From CAZQIC01 sp964593555 (lineage in GTDB: Bacteria > Bacteroidota > Bacteroidia > JAFLBG01): a stretch of 64,000 nucleotides of DNA. Each line of letters begins with the position of its first letter. The first letter of the stretch is position 1. Location of the stretch: contig CAZQIC010000003.1 in NCBI GenBank assembly GCA_964593555.1, positions 30,286 through 94,285 of the forward strand, read 5' to 3'. Positions 52,668 through 62,884 of this stretch are shown here, in pieces. The notes under the pieces were generated by a model, which saw nothing but the letters and a program-made list of their open reading frames with translations, had not been told where the DNA came from and made no database searches. The translations under genes and the position numbers were made by a program.

Positions 52668-53801
52668 TTACTTCCTGGTTACCGAATTAATAAAACGCTC
52701 AATAGCAAATGTGGTTATTTGTCCGCTCGGGCCATTGATATTATAATCGCAGCCATGTGTAGCCCATGATAAGTCTAAAAAATAATATTCTACTTTATTT
52801 TCATTTAATTTTTTGACTAGCCTGTTGCTGTGTTCAAAGGCTACCATTGCGTCATTTTCTCCATGGATAATAAGAGTGGGAGGAGATTGAGAGCTGACAA
52901 ATTCACATGCGGTTGCTTCTTTATATTTTTCTGGAACTTCTTTTAAAGTCCCACCGAGATAATTGCCAAAAACTTTGTCTACATCCAATACCCATTTGTT
53001 TGTTTTGATTGTGGCTCCCCATTCCATATCGGCAGGAGCATAAAAAGAAATTACGCCTTTCACATTTGGTTGATGAAACGTATACGCTGCAACCAAAGCG
53101 ATCTGTCCTCCGGCCGAGCGTCCTAATAAAATAAAATTATTGGTATCAATATTTAATTCGGTCGAATTTTCTGTAAGAAATTTTATTGCATCCCTTGTGT
53201 CAATGACAGGCGCCGGAGATTTATTTTCAGGTGCTAGCCTGTAATTGATCGAAGCAACATGATAACCCCTGTTGGCGAGATAAGAATTCAGGTTCGGTAA
53301 TTGTTTGCTATCGCCTTGTGCCCATGATCCTCCGTGTATAACAACAATGCAGGGAGACTTAGCTGTATCATTTGAAGGATAAAAATCAAGATTCAATGTT
53401 TTGTCTGCTGCTTGTTTATATACAATTGAGCGGGGTACAACTTCTGTGATCCCTATTCCGCTAAACATTTTTGTAAATGCAAATGGCTGCTTTAGTTGTG
53501 TTGGAATATTTTCGGAGGGAAAAACCTGGTTTAATTCTGACGGTAAATTTTTTCCGCGTTGATAAACTTTTATAATTGGAATAAAAAATAAAACAAGAGC
53601 AAATAAATTAATAGCGTTTACTGCCAGTTTATATTTTGGTGAACTAAAACTAAAAGCAAAGAGAATCAAAGAAAGGAAAATAGTAACATATGGAAATTCG
53701 GTAATGCCAACAGAAACGCGCCAGAAAAAATTAGTCGGGGCTTTAAAAATGGTCAGAAGCGAAAGCAGAAACAGTATGGTGGCAAGAATAAGACGGATCA
53801 T
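52668..53801 (-). CDS. Alpha/beta-hydrolase, esterase/lipase-like, with membrane anchor
   Basis: This 377-aa protein has two or three hydrophobic helices in its first 80 residues and then an esterase domain of the hormone-sensitive-lipase/BD-FAE type. That domain has the oxyanion-hole motif VVIHGGSWAQGD, LAPENKSPAPVIDTRDAIKFL, the nucleophile elbow LLGRSAGGQIA and a final LIIHGENDAMVAFEHS / ATHGC with the acid and His. The catalytic triad appears complete. Substrate unknown. It is followed closely by the dioxygenase gene (7 bp), so the two may form an operon. Confidence 0.86.
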   Translation of the reverse strand: MIRLILATILFLLSLLTIFKAPTNFFWRVSVGITEFPYVTIFLSLILFAFSFSSPKYKLAVNAINLFALVLFFIPIIKVYQRGKNLPSELNQVFPSENIPTQLKQPFAFTKMFSGIGITEVVPRSIVYKQAADKTLNLDFYPSNDTAKSPCIVVIHGGSWAQGDSKQLPNLNSYLANRGYHVASINYRLAPENKSPAPVIDTRDAIKFLTENSTELNIDTNNFILLGRSAGGQIALVAAYTFHQPNVKGVISFYAPADMEWGATIKTNKWVLDVDKVFGNYLGGTLKEVPEKYKEATACEFVSSQSPPTLIIHGENDAMVAFEHSNRLVKKLNENKVEYYFLDLSWATHGCDYNINGPSGQITTFAIERFINSVTRK

Positions 53802-53966
53802 AAAAATGATATTTGAAACGCTGAGGTCTACGGATACAAATTTACATATAAAAATAAAGAGAACTTATTTTGTGGTTGAAACACTTGATTTCAGTACTTG
53901 TTAGGTTTTTTTTTAAGCTATTGGTATAATAACTAAATTTAACCTGTCAAATGATCACCTGCTAAA

Positions 53967-55364
53967 ATGCATCTGAAAAGAATATGTTTCTTCATTGCTC
54001 TTCTGATTCTGTTTGGAAGAGTGTTGGGGCAAGAGGAATCAGGTTTTGTTTACAGTAATTATGCCGGAGTAAACTCGTTGTTTATCAATCCTTCTTTTGG
54101 TGTCGACTCTAAAATTTTTATTGATGTACATCTGGTAGGTGCCAATATTTTTTTTCATAATAACATTGCTTTCCTGCCAAAGGGTGAATTGTCATATAAA
54201 CCAGGTAAAGGCCTAAATACATTGATCAATGAAAAAAATGTTAAGAAAAAAGCATTTGCAAAGGTGGAGCTTGTTGGGCCTTCAGCTGCTGTTTCCTGGA
54301 AAGAACATTCCTTCGGAATCTTCACCCGCTTTCGTACTTATTTGGATGCAGGTGTTTCAGGAAATCTTGCATACCTCGCAATAAAAAATTTTGATTATGC
54401 GCCATACATTGGAAAACAATTTAAAGAGAAAGCATATATAAATACTCTTACCTGGTTTGAAACAGGATTATCATATGGCAGAATGTTTATCGTTGGCAAT
54501 TATCAAACGCTGAATGTAGGCGCCAATATAAAAAGACTTAAAGGTGTTAACGCAACCTCACTTACAGTAAAGGATTTTGATTATACGGTTTTAGGGAGTA
54601 AGAATCTCTTTATCGATCATGTAGAGGGAGGTTATCGTTTCATTGAGCCTGCATGGGGCATTGGAAAAGGCTGGGCACTTGATGCAGGTGTAAATTACCA
54701 GTATAAAGTGCGTGATGTTAATGGATATACGCCCAATACAAAGAAAAATGGCTGTAAGAGTATTGAGTATAAATATAGAGCAGGAGTTTCGCTGATGGAT
54801 CTTGGCGCGATAAAAATAAAAGCCAATGCCATTGTGCAGGATTTTGAGTACAACTATCAGCAATTTGATTTTGATAGCGTTCCTATTAAATCCGTTTCTG
54901 ATGCTGATAAGGCCATGCAGAATAATCTCGTCAATAATTCTATAACACAAACACGTGCAACTAAATTTACAACTATGTTACCACTGGCCCTCGCTGGACA
55001 GTTTGATTATAATTTTGAAAACGGATTGTACATTAATACTTCGATGGTGACCAGTATTAAATTTAACAACCAAACAAAGCGCACAGGATTGCTTTCGTTT
55101 ACACCCAGGTATGAAAGAAAATTATTTGAAATAGCAATGCCGATATCTTTTGTGGGGTATACTTATCCGCAATTAGGTCTTTGCGTAAGGCTGGGTAATT
55201 GGATAATTGTTGGAAGCGACAGATTAGATTCTTTTAGAGGGAAAGCAAGGAAGGTTTATGGCGCCGATTTTTATTTCCATTTGAAATTCGCTTTGTTTAA
55301 ACGGTGCAAACGGCATACTGCTAAATTTAGATCTACCAGGCATTGCCCGGCGTATAACAGCTAA
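53967..55364 (+). CDS. DUF5723 family outer-membrane protein
   Basis: This 465-aa exported protein has a signal peptide (residues 1-21, ending RVLGQ), then SGFVYSNYAGVNSLFINPSFGVDS. The body is beta-rich throughout (for example GIFTRFRTYLDAGVSGNLAY, YQTLNVGANIKRLKG, ALDAGVNYQYKV). The opening and length suit DUF5723, a Bacteroidota family predicted to form outer-membrane barrels. The C-terminus is basic and ends RHCPAYNS, so it lacks a T9SS tail. The function is unknown. Confidence 0.82.
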   Translation: MHLKRICFFIALLILFGRVLGQEESGFVYSNYAGVNSLFINPSFGVDSKIFIDVHLVGANIFFHNNIAFLPKGELSYKPGKGLNTLINEKNVKKKAFAKVELVGPSAAVSWKEHSFGIFTRFRTYLDAGVSGNLAYLAIKNFDYAPYIGKQFKEKAYINTLTWFETGLSYGRMFIVGNYQTLNVGANIKRLKGVNATSLTVKDFDYTVLGSKNLFIDHVEGGYRFIEPAWGIGKGWALDAGVNYQYKVRDVNGYTPNTKKNGCKSIEYKYRAGVSLMDLGAIKIKANAIVQDFEYNYQQFDFDSVPIKSVSDADKAMQNNLVNNSITQTRATKFTTMLPLALAGQFDYNFENGLYINTSMVTSIKFNNQTKRTGLLSFTPRYERKLFEIAMPISFVGYTYPQLGLCVRLGNWIIVGSDRLDSFRGKARKVYGADFYFHLKFALFKRCKRHTAKFRSTRHCPAYNS

Positions 55365-55377
55365 ACTTTATTAAAGG

Positions 55378-56901
55378 TTAAAATTTAATTTTTCTTTTTT
55401 CCACGATCTCTGCAAATGACTTTCCTTCAATTTTGCTATCGAGCCAAGAGATATAATCAAAATAACTCAAGGCAGTGTTTTCATAAGGATCGCTGGATAA
55501 TTCCTGTAATTGCTTTCGGCTTTTTTTAAATTCCCCGATCAATATCTTTTTATCACCGATTCGTATATTGTCTTTAATAAATTTAAGGATGATGGTTTCT
55601 ACTTTATATAGTTGCTTTTTTTTATATAAGTGCCGGTAAGTTGATTTCAAAGCATATTCAAGCAGTTCCTGGTTTCCCAGGTCGGTATGCACGATAAGGT
55701 TAAAAATTTTTACGAAAGAAAAAATATCACTCCTTAGTTCAATTACATCATGGTTTAATATTTTATTTATCCATTTTTTTGCTTGTAGAAATTCCCCTGC
55801 AGCAAAATAGGAATAGCTTACATAGTAATAGGCAACTAGAATTTCCTGAGAATAAACATGAGGCCCATGGAGTTTATTCTCTAGTTCCTTTGCAAGCTTT
55901 GTCGCTTTTTCAAAATCCTTTATATCACAATAAAAATTAAGCTCCATTATAGCCGTAATAAAATATAACTGAACCGAATTGCGGAGATTTTTCGCTTTTA
56001 GCCTTTTAAGTTTTTCAAGTAATGGAGGTATTCCCGCATATTTTTTTTGATACAGTTTACAGAGGATGCAATTCCTGAGGGAATGAATCATATAGCCGAT
56101 GTCTTCCCTGGTAAAAAAATTATTTTTTTCCAGGAGGGTTACGGTTTGTTCTGAAATATTTTCGGCAGTTGCATAATCTTTAGAAATAAAAAAGTAAGAG
56201 GCCCTGGTAGCGTTAAAGCGATATTTTGTATATATAGAAGGCGACTTATTTTCATCTAAAAGTAAATTGTTTTTTAAAATACCTTCATATTGTTTTGCCG
56301 TTTCAGCGTTCCTCGAAAGTCCTTCCTTATCTGGTCTTAAGCGCATGCGGGTATGCAGCCAATCGTATCTTACGGCAGACAAACATTTTTTTAAAGCTCT
56401 TTTTTCTTCCTCATACATAGCATCTACATCAGTCTCAACTTTACCGGTAAAGCGTTCCGAGCTATTGATTTTTCTTTCCCATTCAATAGCTTCTGCCAGC
56501 AATAAAAACTGTTCATTTTCGACAGCCAGTTTTTTTGCTTTTAAGATTACCTTTCTTGCCTGCTGATTCAGCAATTTATCAAACAAAATACCTGTATAAT
56601 TCAGTAAACTTTTTATCTGAATTTTTATAGAATCCCCGGAGTTATATGATTCCAGCGATTTAAGAATCATAAAATACAATTTGTACTTGATGACGGTCAA
56701 TTGTGTTTCAAAAGTTTTTCCCTTGAACTTTTTTTTAACTGCCGCTTCATCATACTCCGATTGATTATTTATTTCGTCAAATAAGCGAATATAATTACTA
56801 CCTTCTTTAACGTGATACCTCGAGGAAAAGAGTTTGAAATACCTTTTTTCATTGTTATCAAGGGATTTAATAAGTATAAAAAGATCTTGGGAGTATTTCA
56901 T
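55378..56901 (-). CDS. Hypothetical helical (TPR-like) protein
   Basis: I do not recognise a named family. The 507-aa protein is all-helical with repeated amphipathic helix pairs, as in TPR folds. It begins MKYSQDLFILIKSLDNNEKRYFKLF, and similar openings occur in a Bacteroidota family of uncharacterised cytoplasmic proteins, to my knowledge. It contains AYYYVSYSYFAAGEFLQAKKWI and EYALKSTYRHLYKKKQLY. No signal peptide or catalytic motif is seen. It lies convergent with the DUF5723 gene, 13 bp away, and divergent from the SBBP gene. Confidence 0.7.
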   Translation of the reverse strand: MKYSQDLFILIKSLDNNEKRYFKLFSSRYHVKEGSNYIRLFDEINNQSEYDEAAVKKKFKGKTFETQLTVIKYKLYFMILKSLESYNSGDSIKIQIKSLLNYTGILFDKLLNQQARKVILKAKKLAVENEQFLLLAEAIEWERKINSSERFTGKVETDVDAMYEEEKRALKKCLSAVRYDWLHTRMRLRPDKEGLSRNAETAKQYEGILKNNLLLDENKSPSIYTKYRFNATRASYFFISKDYATAENISEQTVTLLEKNNFFTREDIGYMIHSLRNCILCKLYQKKYAGIPPLLEKLKRLKAKNLRNSVQLYFITAIMELNFYCDIKDFEKATKLAKELENKLHGPHVYSQEILVAYYYVSYSYFAAGEFLQAKKWINKILNHDVIELRSDIFSFVKIFNLIVHTDLGNQELLEYALKSTYRHLYKKKQLYKVETIILKFIKDNIRIGDKKILIGEFKKSRKQLQELSSDPYENTALSYFDYISWLDSKIEGKSFAEIVEKRKIKF

Positions 56902-57118
56902 GAAAAGTTATGAAAATTACGCATTAATATACTAATAAGCCTATAAAACACCTAATTTATATGATGGTGAAAAATTATGAATGGAACCTATTTTGTCTTT
57001 TATGCTAAAGCCGACCAATGTAAATTATATATACAATTAGGGCGTGGAAATTTACGGAATGATATTTTTTGGTTTGCGTCCGAAAAACAATTAATTTAAT
57101 TTAAGAAAAATGTAATTT

Positions 57119-60100
57119 GTGAAAATGCACATCCCCTCCTGCAAATATTCCATCACCCTTTTATTGGCTGTTATTACATTTTATGTTGTTGGGAAAGAAA
57201 ATAATGTGATAACAGGAAGTGATGACATGCTGCGTGGTAATGGTATGATGTTTACTCAAAACAAGGGGCAGATTATAGATGCAGATGGAAACTTACGGCC
57301 TGATATATTATATAAAGGAACAGCAGGCGGTACAGATGTGTACTTAAGAAAAACCGGCTTCAGTTATGTGTTGAAACATACAGAGGCTGTCAATGACAAC
57401 GAACCTGAGCAAGGTGGAATTCCATTCGAGAATGTAAAAGCAAAAAATGTACTAGTAAAGTTTCACAGGATAGATGCTGACTTTGAAGATTGTAATATAG
57501 ATATAGAAGTGCTAAGCACAGATCGTGTTGAAGGGCAAAACAATTATTATTATCCACATTGTCCACAAGGCATTACTCACGTGAATTCATATAATGTTAT
57601 TCTGCTGAAAAATGTTTACGACAACATTGATATAAAATATTACGGAGGAAAAAGTGAAGGAATGAAATACGACATTGTCGTGTTGCCAGGCGGAAATCCA
57701 TCACAAATTAAAATGAAATATTCGGGAGCGGGGGAAATAGAAATTGAAAACGGAGAATTACGAATTAAGAATTCTTTAAATGAAATAACTGAAATTCTTC
57801 CAAAAGTTTACCAGAATATAAATGGGAGAATTGTTGATGTAAAAGCTAAATACATTTTAGAGGGCACGACCATAAGCTTTCAACTTTCAACTTATAATGC
57901 TCAACTTCCGTTGGTCATTGATCCCTGGATAACTTATTATGGTGGCAGCGATTGGGATCGTTCAGCTTCTGTTGCTACTGATATGGTCGGAGATGTTATC
58001 GTTACTGGCAATACAGCTTGTAACCCTTTCCCGTTGCAAGGGGCAACACAAACAATTTATGGAGGAGGATGGGATGGGTTAGTTGTAAAATTTACGAATG
58101 CGGGTACAAGGGTTTTTGCGACTTATTTTGGGGGCAATGGTGTTGATTTTGCCAATGGGGTATGTGCTGATAATACAAATAATATAATTGTAACAGGAGG
58201 CACCAATTCCGGGAACCTGCCAACATTAAATCTCGTCGGCGCGTATAATCAATCTTTTCAAGGGCCACTAGGAGGCTTTGCGACCGGAGATGCCTTTCTT
58301 GCAAAATTTACTCCTGCCGGCGTTTTAACCTGGTCAACTTTTTATGGTGGAAGCGATAGTGATGTTGGTTACGATGTGTTTATTGATAATGCAAATAATA
58401 TCGTGATGACAGGATATACAGCGTCAAACAATTTTCCTATTCTCTCAGCATACCAGGGAGTTAATAATGGACAGCAAGATGCTTTTGTTGTTAAGTTTAA
58501 CAGCGCGGGAGTGCGGCAATGGGCAACCTATTATGGTGGAAATGATCGTGATGGAGCTGATGCAATAACTACTGATGCTGCCGGAGATATTTGTTTTGGT
58601 GGATTTACCTGGTCCGCTAACTTTCCTTTATTGTCTGCACATCAATCCGTGCAGGGAAGCCCGGGTACAGACGGGGATGGTTTTATAGCGAAGCTAAGCG
58701 GAGCCACCGGTTTTCCCGTATGGTCCACTTATTACGGAGGAAATGGTTTTTTTGGAGAATGTGTTTATGCCATAGCAGTCGATGGTTTAGGAAATGTTTA
58801 TGCCGGCGGACGAACATCATCTACAAACAATATATCTACTGCCGGAGCTTTCCAATTGGCGAAGTCGGGTAGTTACGATGCATTCCTTGTAAAGTTTAAT
58901 AGCAGTGGTGTTGTTCAGTGGGGTACATATGCAGGCGGTGGTCTGGGATTGCAAGAATATGTAACAGGTATAGCTTGTGATAAAAATAATAATGTAGTAG
59001 TTGTTGGTGATACTTACTCATCAGATTTTCCTACTACCAGTTGTGCGTACCAGCGAACATTTGCGCCTTCTGAAAATCAATTTTTTACTGTTTTTTATCC
59101 GAGTGGAGGAGTGATGTGTTCTGGTATGCTTGGTACAGCCGGCGGCGGCGATAAAGAAACCTGGGAGGGTCTTGGCGGAAGCGTTGCAATATACGGCTGT
59201 GATTTTTTTATTAATGCGATGTCGGAATGTAAGTATCCTGTTACGCCCGGATGCTTTCAAAATACCTGTAGCGGGGGATTAGAACTTTCAATTGCGAAGT
59301 TGTATATATATACCTGCGGAGGCATAACAACGACAAACCTTGATTTTAATGGGGCTCCAACTGTGCTTTGCTCAGGGCAGTCGGTAAATTACACGCCTTC
59401 TTTTATAGGCTGCGATACGGTAGGTGTTAAATATAATTGGACATTTGCCGGAGGTACTCCCGGCACTTCAACATCCATAAATCCTTCCATAACTTATTAC
59501 ACTCCGGGAACTTATGCGGCTAAGCTGGTTGTTACAACAGCTTGCAATAAGGATTCTTTAACAAAAAACAATTACATTACTGTCAATGGTCCTTTTGTAA
59601 ATATTGCTGGCAATAATAACATTTGTTTCGGCAGTTCAACAAGTTTAACAGCCAGTGGGGCTTTATCGTACATATGGAACAATAGCGCAACAACAACCGC
59701 TGTCACACTTAATCCTACGGCTACAACAACCTACTCTGTAATTGGTACAGACAATAATGGCTGCACAAATACATCTGTAACTACAGTAACTGTTAATTCA
59801 ATCCCTGTTATTACGATAAATGGCCCTGCTTCTATATGCAACGGAAATTCTGTAGCACTGAGTGCCGCTGGCGGAACTAATTATTTATGGAATAATAATA
59901 GTACCTCAATATCCATTATTGTCTCGCCGACTTCCATAACAAGTTATTCAGTTACCGGGAGCAGCGCCGCTGGTTGTACTGCAATAGCAGTCGCAACATT
60001 GTCAGTTAACCCTCTTCCTGTTATAAATATTAATGGACCTTCTTTGGTTTGTTCAGGAGGCACGGTAAATCTTTCTGCGTCTGGTGGAAGTAGTTATGTG

Positions 60101-62077
60101 TGGAGTAATTCAGGCACTTCATCTTTTATTTCTGTCTCACCAACAGCTGCAACAAGTTATTCTGTAATTGGTACAGATGCGAATGGTTGCACTGGCATTA
60201 AAACCACGAGTGTAACTGTTAATTCTTTGCCGCTGATTTCTATCAATGGACCATTTTCAGTTTGTGCGGGAGGTTCTGTAAATCTTACTGCATCAGGCGG
60301 GAATAGTTACGTGTGGAGTACTTCAGGGACTTCTGCCCTTATTGCTGGTTCACCAACATCCGCAACAAGTTATTCTGTAATTGGTGCTGATGGCAATGGC
60401 TGTACTGGTGTTGGAACTGCAAGTGTGTCAGTTAATTTTTCTCCGTTTATTTTTATTAATGGCTCATCTTCAATTTGTGCCGGAGGCTCGATAAGTCTTA
60501 CTGCAACAGGAGGAAGTAGTTATCAATGGAGTACCACGGGAACTTCCTCTGTTATTACAGTTTCTCCGACATCCGCAACAAGTTATTCTGTTGTAGGAAC
60601 TGATGCGAGTGGCTGCACCGGTATTGCGACATCAACAGTATCCATTAATTCTCCTCCGGTGATTTTAATTAATGGGCCGTCTTCAGTTTGTGCAGGCGGG
60701 TCAGTAAATCTTACTGCATCTGGTGGAAGTAGTTATGTGTGGAATAATTCAGGGACATCAAGTCTTATCACTATCTCACCAACTGTTGCAACAAGTTATT
60801 CTGTAATTGGTACCGATGGAAATGGTTGTACAGGTGTTGCAACATCAAGCGTGTCTGTTAATTCTTCTCCGTTGATTATTATTAATGGTCCATCTTCAAT
60901 TTGTGCCGGAGGTTCAGTAAGTCTTACTGCAACGGGCGGTAATGGATATATATGGAGCACAGCAAATACGTCCGCGTCGATTACTGTTTTTCCAACCGGC
61001 CCAACAAGTTATTCAGTAATTAGTACTGATGTGAATGGTTGTACAGGCATTGGAACAGCAAATGTGGTTGTTAATTCTTTACCGTTGATTTCTATCAATG
61101 GGTCTTCTTCCATTTGTGCAGGAGGCTCAGTAAATCTTACTGCAACAGGCGGAAATAATTATGTCTGGAGTACTGCAAGTACATTATCTGTCATTACAAT
61201 AACTCCTACTTCAGCAACAAGTTATTCCGTAGTGGGAACTGATGCGAATGGATGTAGTAATACAGGTGTATTTTTGGTAACAGTTAATTCTCTTCCACTG
61301 GTTTCATTTTCTGCAGACGATAGTACGGGATGCTCTCCGGTATGTGTAAATTTTACAAATACAACACCTAATGTTTTATTTGCATCATGGAATTTTGGGA
61401 ATGGAAGTACTTCCGGAATTTCACCGGGCGTAAATCATTGTTACAATGTTCCCGGGATATATTCTGTTTCACTTGTTGTAACAGATGTGAATAATTGCAG
61501 CGCGCAGATTAGTAAAAATAATTTAATTAATGTATATCCTTCACCGGTTGCCGGATTTACTGTTACACCGCAATCTCCGGTGCCAATAAATACACCGATA
61601 AATTTAATTGATCAGTCTTCCGGAGCATCAAATTGGCAATGGAGTTTTGGAGATGTGCTGAATACCTTTTCTTCAGATCAAAACCCCACCTTTAATTATG
61701 CTACAAATGGAAATTATGTGATACAACAGGTAGTTCGTAATTCATACGGATGCAGCGACACTATGGAACTCAGTATTTATGTGCAAGAAGAGTTTTCGTT
61801 ATTTATTCCGAACTCATTTACACCTAATGGCGATGGATACAACGATGTATTCAGTGCTAAGGGTGCAGGTATCGATGAAGCTGAATTTGAAATGTGGATA
61901 TTTGACCGTTGGGGGAATTTGATCTGGAAAACAAACAGATGGAATGCCGCTTGGGATGGGCGGGCTAATGATGGTAAAGCAATGGCGCAAATAGATACAT
62001 ACGTGTGGTTAATACGACTTCATGACACTTCGGGTATAAAACACCGTTACACCGGCCATGTTAATCTTTTAAAGTAA
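57119..62077 (+). CDS. SBBP/Ig-like repeat T9SS type B surface protein
   Basis: This 1652-aa secreted protein starts at GTG 57119 or ATG 57125 and has a signal-like segment to about residue 22. A DUF7948-like domain (FTQNKGQIIDADGNLRPDILYKG) is followed by SBBP beta-propeller repeats (WITYYGGSDWDRSASVATD, WSTFYGGSDSDVGYDV, WATYYGGNDRDGADAI). A PKD domain (YNWTFAGGTPGTS) is followed by eight Ig-like repeats at exactly 71-residue spacing (about 827-1400), then two more PKD-like domains. The type B sorting domain (IPNSFTPNGDGYNDVFSA, IFDRWGNLIWKT) closes it. The layout is typical of long Bacteroidota surface adhesins. Confidence 0.9.
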   Translation: MKMHIPSCKYSITLLLAVITFYVVGKENNVITGSDDMLRGNGMMFTQNKGQIIDADGNLRPDILYKGTAGGTDVYLRKTGFSYVLKHTEAVNDNEPEQGGIPFENVKAKNVLVKFHRIDADFEDCNIDIEVLSTDRVEGQNNYYYPHCPQGITHVNSYNVILLKNVYDNIDIKYYGGKSEGMKYDIVVLPGGNPSQIKMKYSGAGEIEIENGELRIKNSLNEITEILPKVYQNINGRIVDVKAKYILEGTTISFQLSTYNAQLPLVIDPWITYYGGSDWDRSASVATDMVGDVIVTGNTACNPFPLQGATQTIYGGGWDGLVVKFTNAGTRVFATYFGGNGVDFANGVCADNTNNIIVTGGTNSGNLPTLNLVGAYNQSFQGPLGGFATGDAFLAKFTPAGVLTWSTFYGGSDSDVGYDVFIDNANNIVMTGYTASNNFPILSAYQGVNNGQQDAFVVKFNSAGVRQWATYYGGNDRDGADAITTDAAGDICFGGFTWSANFPLLSAHQSVQGSPGTDGDGFIAKLSGATGFPVWSTYYGGNGFFGECVYAIAVDGLGNVYAGGRTSSTNNISTAGAFQLAKSGSYDAFLVKFNSSGVVQWGTYAGGGLGLQEYVTGIACDKNNNVVVVGDTYSSDFPTTSCAYQRTFAPSENQFFTVFYPSGGVMCSGMLGTAGGGDKETWEGLGGSVAIYGCDFFINAMSECKYPVTPGCFQNTCSGGLELSIAKLYIYTCGGITTTNLDFNGAPTVLCSGQSVNYTPSFIGCDTVGVKYNWTFAGGTPGTSTSINPSITYYTPGTYAAKLVVTTACNKDSLTKNNYITVNGPFVNIAGNNNICFGSSTSLTASGALSYIWNNSATTTAVTLNPTATTTYSVIGTDNNGCTNTSVTTVTVNSIPVITINGPASICNGNSVALSAAGGTNYLWNNNSTSISIIVSPTSITSYSVTGSSAAGCTAIAVATLSVNPLPVININGPSLVCSGGTVNLSASGGSSYVWSNSGTSSFISVSPTAATSYSVIGTDANGCTGIKTTSVTVNSLPLISINGPFSVCAGGSVNLTASGGNSYVWSTSGTSALIAGSPTSATSYSVIGADGNGCTGVGTASVSVNFSPFIFINGSSSICAGGSISLTATGGSSYQWSTTGTSSVITVSPTSATSYSVVGTDASGCTGIATSTVSINSPPVILINGPSSVCAGGSVNLTASGGSSYVWNNSGTSSLITISPTVATSYSVIGTDGNGCTGVATSSVSVNSSPLIIINGPSSICAGGSVSLTATGGNGYIWSTANTSASITVFPTGPTSYSVISTDVNGCTGIGTANVVVNSLPLISINGSSSICAGGSVNLTATGGNNYVWSTASTLSVITITPTSATSYSVVGTDANGCSNTGVFLVTVNSLPLVSFSADDSTGCSPVCVNFTNTTPNVLFASWNFGNGSTSGISPGVNHCYNVPGIYSVSLVVTDVNNCSAQISKNNLINVYPSPVAGFTVTPQSPVPINTPINLIDQSSGASNWQWSFGDVLNTFSSDQNPTFNYATNGNYVIQQVVRNSYGCSDTMELSIYVQEEFSLFIPNSFTPNGDGYNDVFSAKGAGIDEAEFEMWIFDRWGNLIWKTNRWNAAWDGRANDGKAMAQIDTYVWLIRLHDTSGIKHRYTGHVNLLK
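59606..61309 (+). repeat. Tandem 213-nt repeat encoding 71-aa Ig-like units (8 copies)
   Basis: The conserved codons of the unit start (I-N-G or I-A-G) recur at 59606, 59819, 60032, 60245, 60458, 60671, 60884 and 61097, each exactly 213 nt apart. Units share CAGGSVNLTASGG, SYVWS and ATSYSVIGTDANGCTG. Nucleotide identity between neighbours is high by eye (for example GCAACAAGTTATTCTGTAAT repeated), which suggests recent expansion or conversion. Confidence 0.9.
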
Positions 62078-62194
62078 TTTTTGTTGTCGGTTTTCTGAAA
62101 TTCAAACTGCGAATAAGCTCTCTCCTGATTAATTAAAATACAATTAAAATCTTATTTTTTTTTATTGAAGCAAGATTAAGTCGTATTTTGTATT

Positions 62195-62884
62195 ATGAGC
62201 GGACTGAAAATATTGGTTGTAGAAGACGAACCGAAAGTAGCTGCCTTTATAAAGCAAGGGTTGGAAGAACAAGGTTTTAATATAGACCTGGTGTATGATG
62301 GGGAGATGGGAAGAAAGTTTGCGGAGAAAAATAATTATGACATGGTAATCATGGACGTAATTATACCCCACATTAACGGAATAGAATTGTGTAAAAAGAT
62401 CAGGGCAAAAAACACGGTGGTGCCTATTTTAATGTTGACCGCTTTAGGTACAACTGAAGATAAATTATCGGGGTTTGATGCAGGAGCCGATGATTACCTT
62501 GTTAAACCATTTGAGTTTAAAGAACTGATTGCAAGAGTAAAAGCATTAACAAAAAGAAATTCTGGAGCTGTTCAGTCTTCACACAAATTGCAGGTAGCCG
62601 ATCTTGAACTCGACCTGGATAAAAAAATTGCAATCAGGGAAGGAAGGTCAATTGAATTAACAGCGAAGGAATTTGCCTTGCTGGAATTTTTTATGCGCAA
62701 TGAGGCCCGTGTTGTTTCTCGGGCAGAGATCGCAGAAAAGGTGTGGGATATAACTTTTGATACGGGAACCAATGTTGTTGATGTTTACGTAAATATTCTT
62801 CGAAAAAAAATCGATAAGGATTTCGCAGGAAAGCTCATTCATACCCGAATAGGGATGGGATATATTTTTACCAATAAGGCATGA
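62195..62884 (+). CDS. OmpR/PhoB-type response regulator
   Basis: This 229-aa DNA-binding regulator has a receiver domain with acidic pair Glu10-Asp11, phosphoacceptor Asp54 in VIMDVIIPHING, Thr82 and Lys104 (LVKPFEF). The winged helix-turn-helix (about 130-227) has LTAKEFALLEFFMRN, VSRAEIAEKVW and VDVYVNILRKKID. A TTTTG-TATT-ATG start resembles the rbfA context. It overlaps the kinase gene by 4 bp (ATGA), so both belong to one two-component operon. The closest recalled relatives are CusR/CopR-type and similar envelope-responsive regulators; the stimulus is unknown. Confidence 0.93.
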   Translation: MSGLKILVVEDEPKVAAFIKQGLEEQGFNIDLVYDGEMGRKFAEKNNYDMVIMDVIIPHINGIELCKKIRAKNTVVPILMLTALGTTEDKLSGFDAGADDYLVKPFEFKELIARVKALTKRNSGAVQSSHKLQVADLELDLDKKIAIREGRSIELTAKEFALLEFFMRNEARVVSRAEIAEKVWDITFDTGTNVVDVYVNILRKKIDKDFAGKLIHTRIGMGYIFTNKA

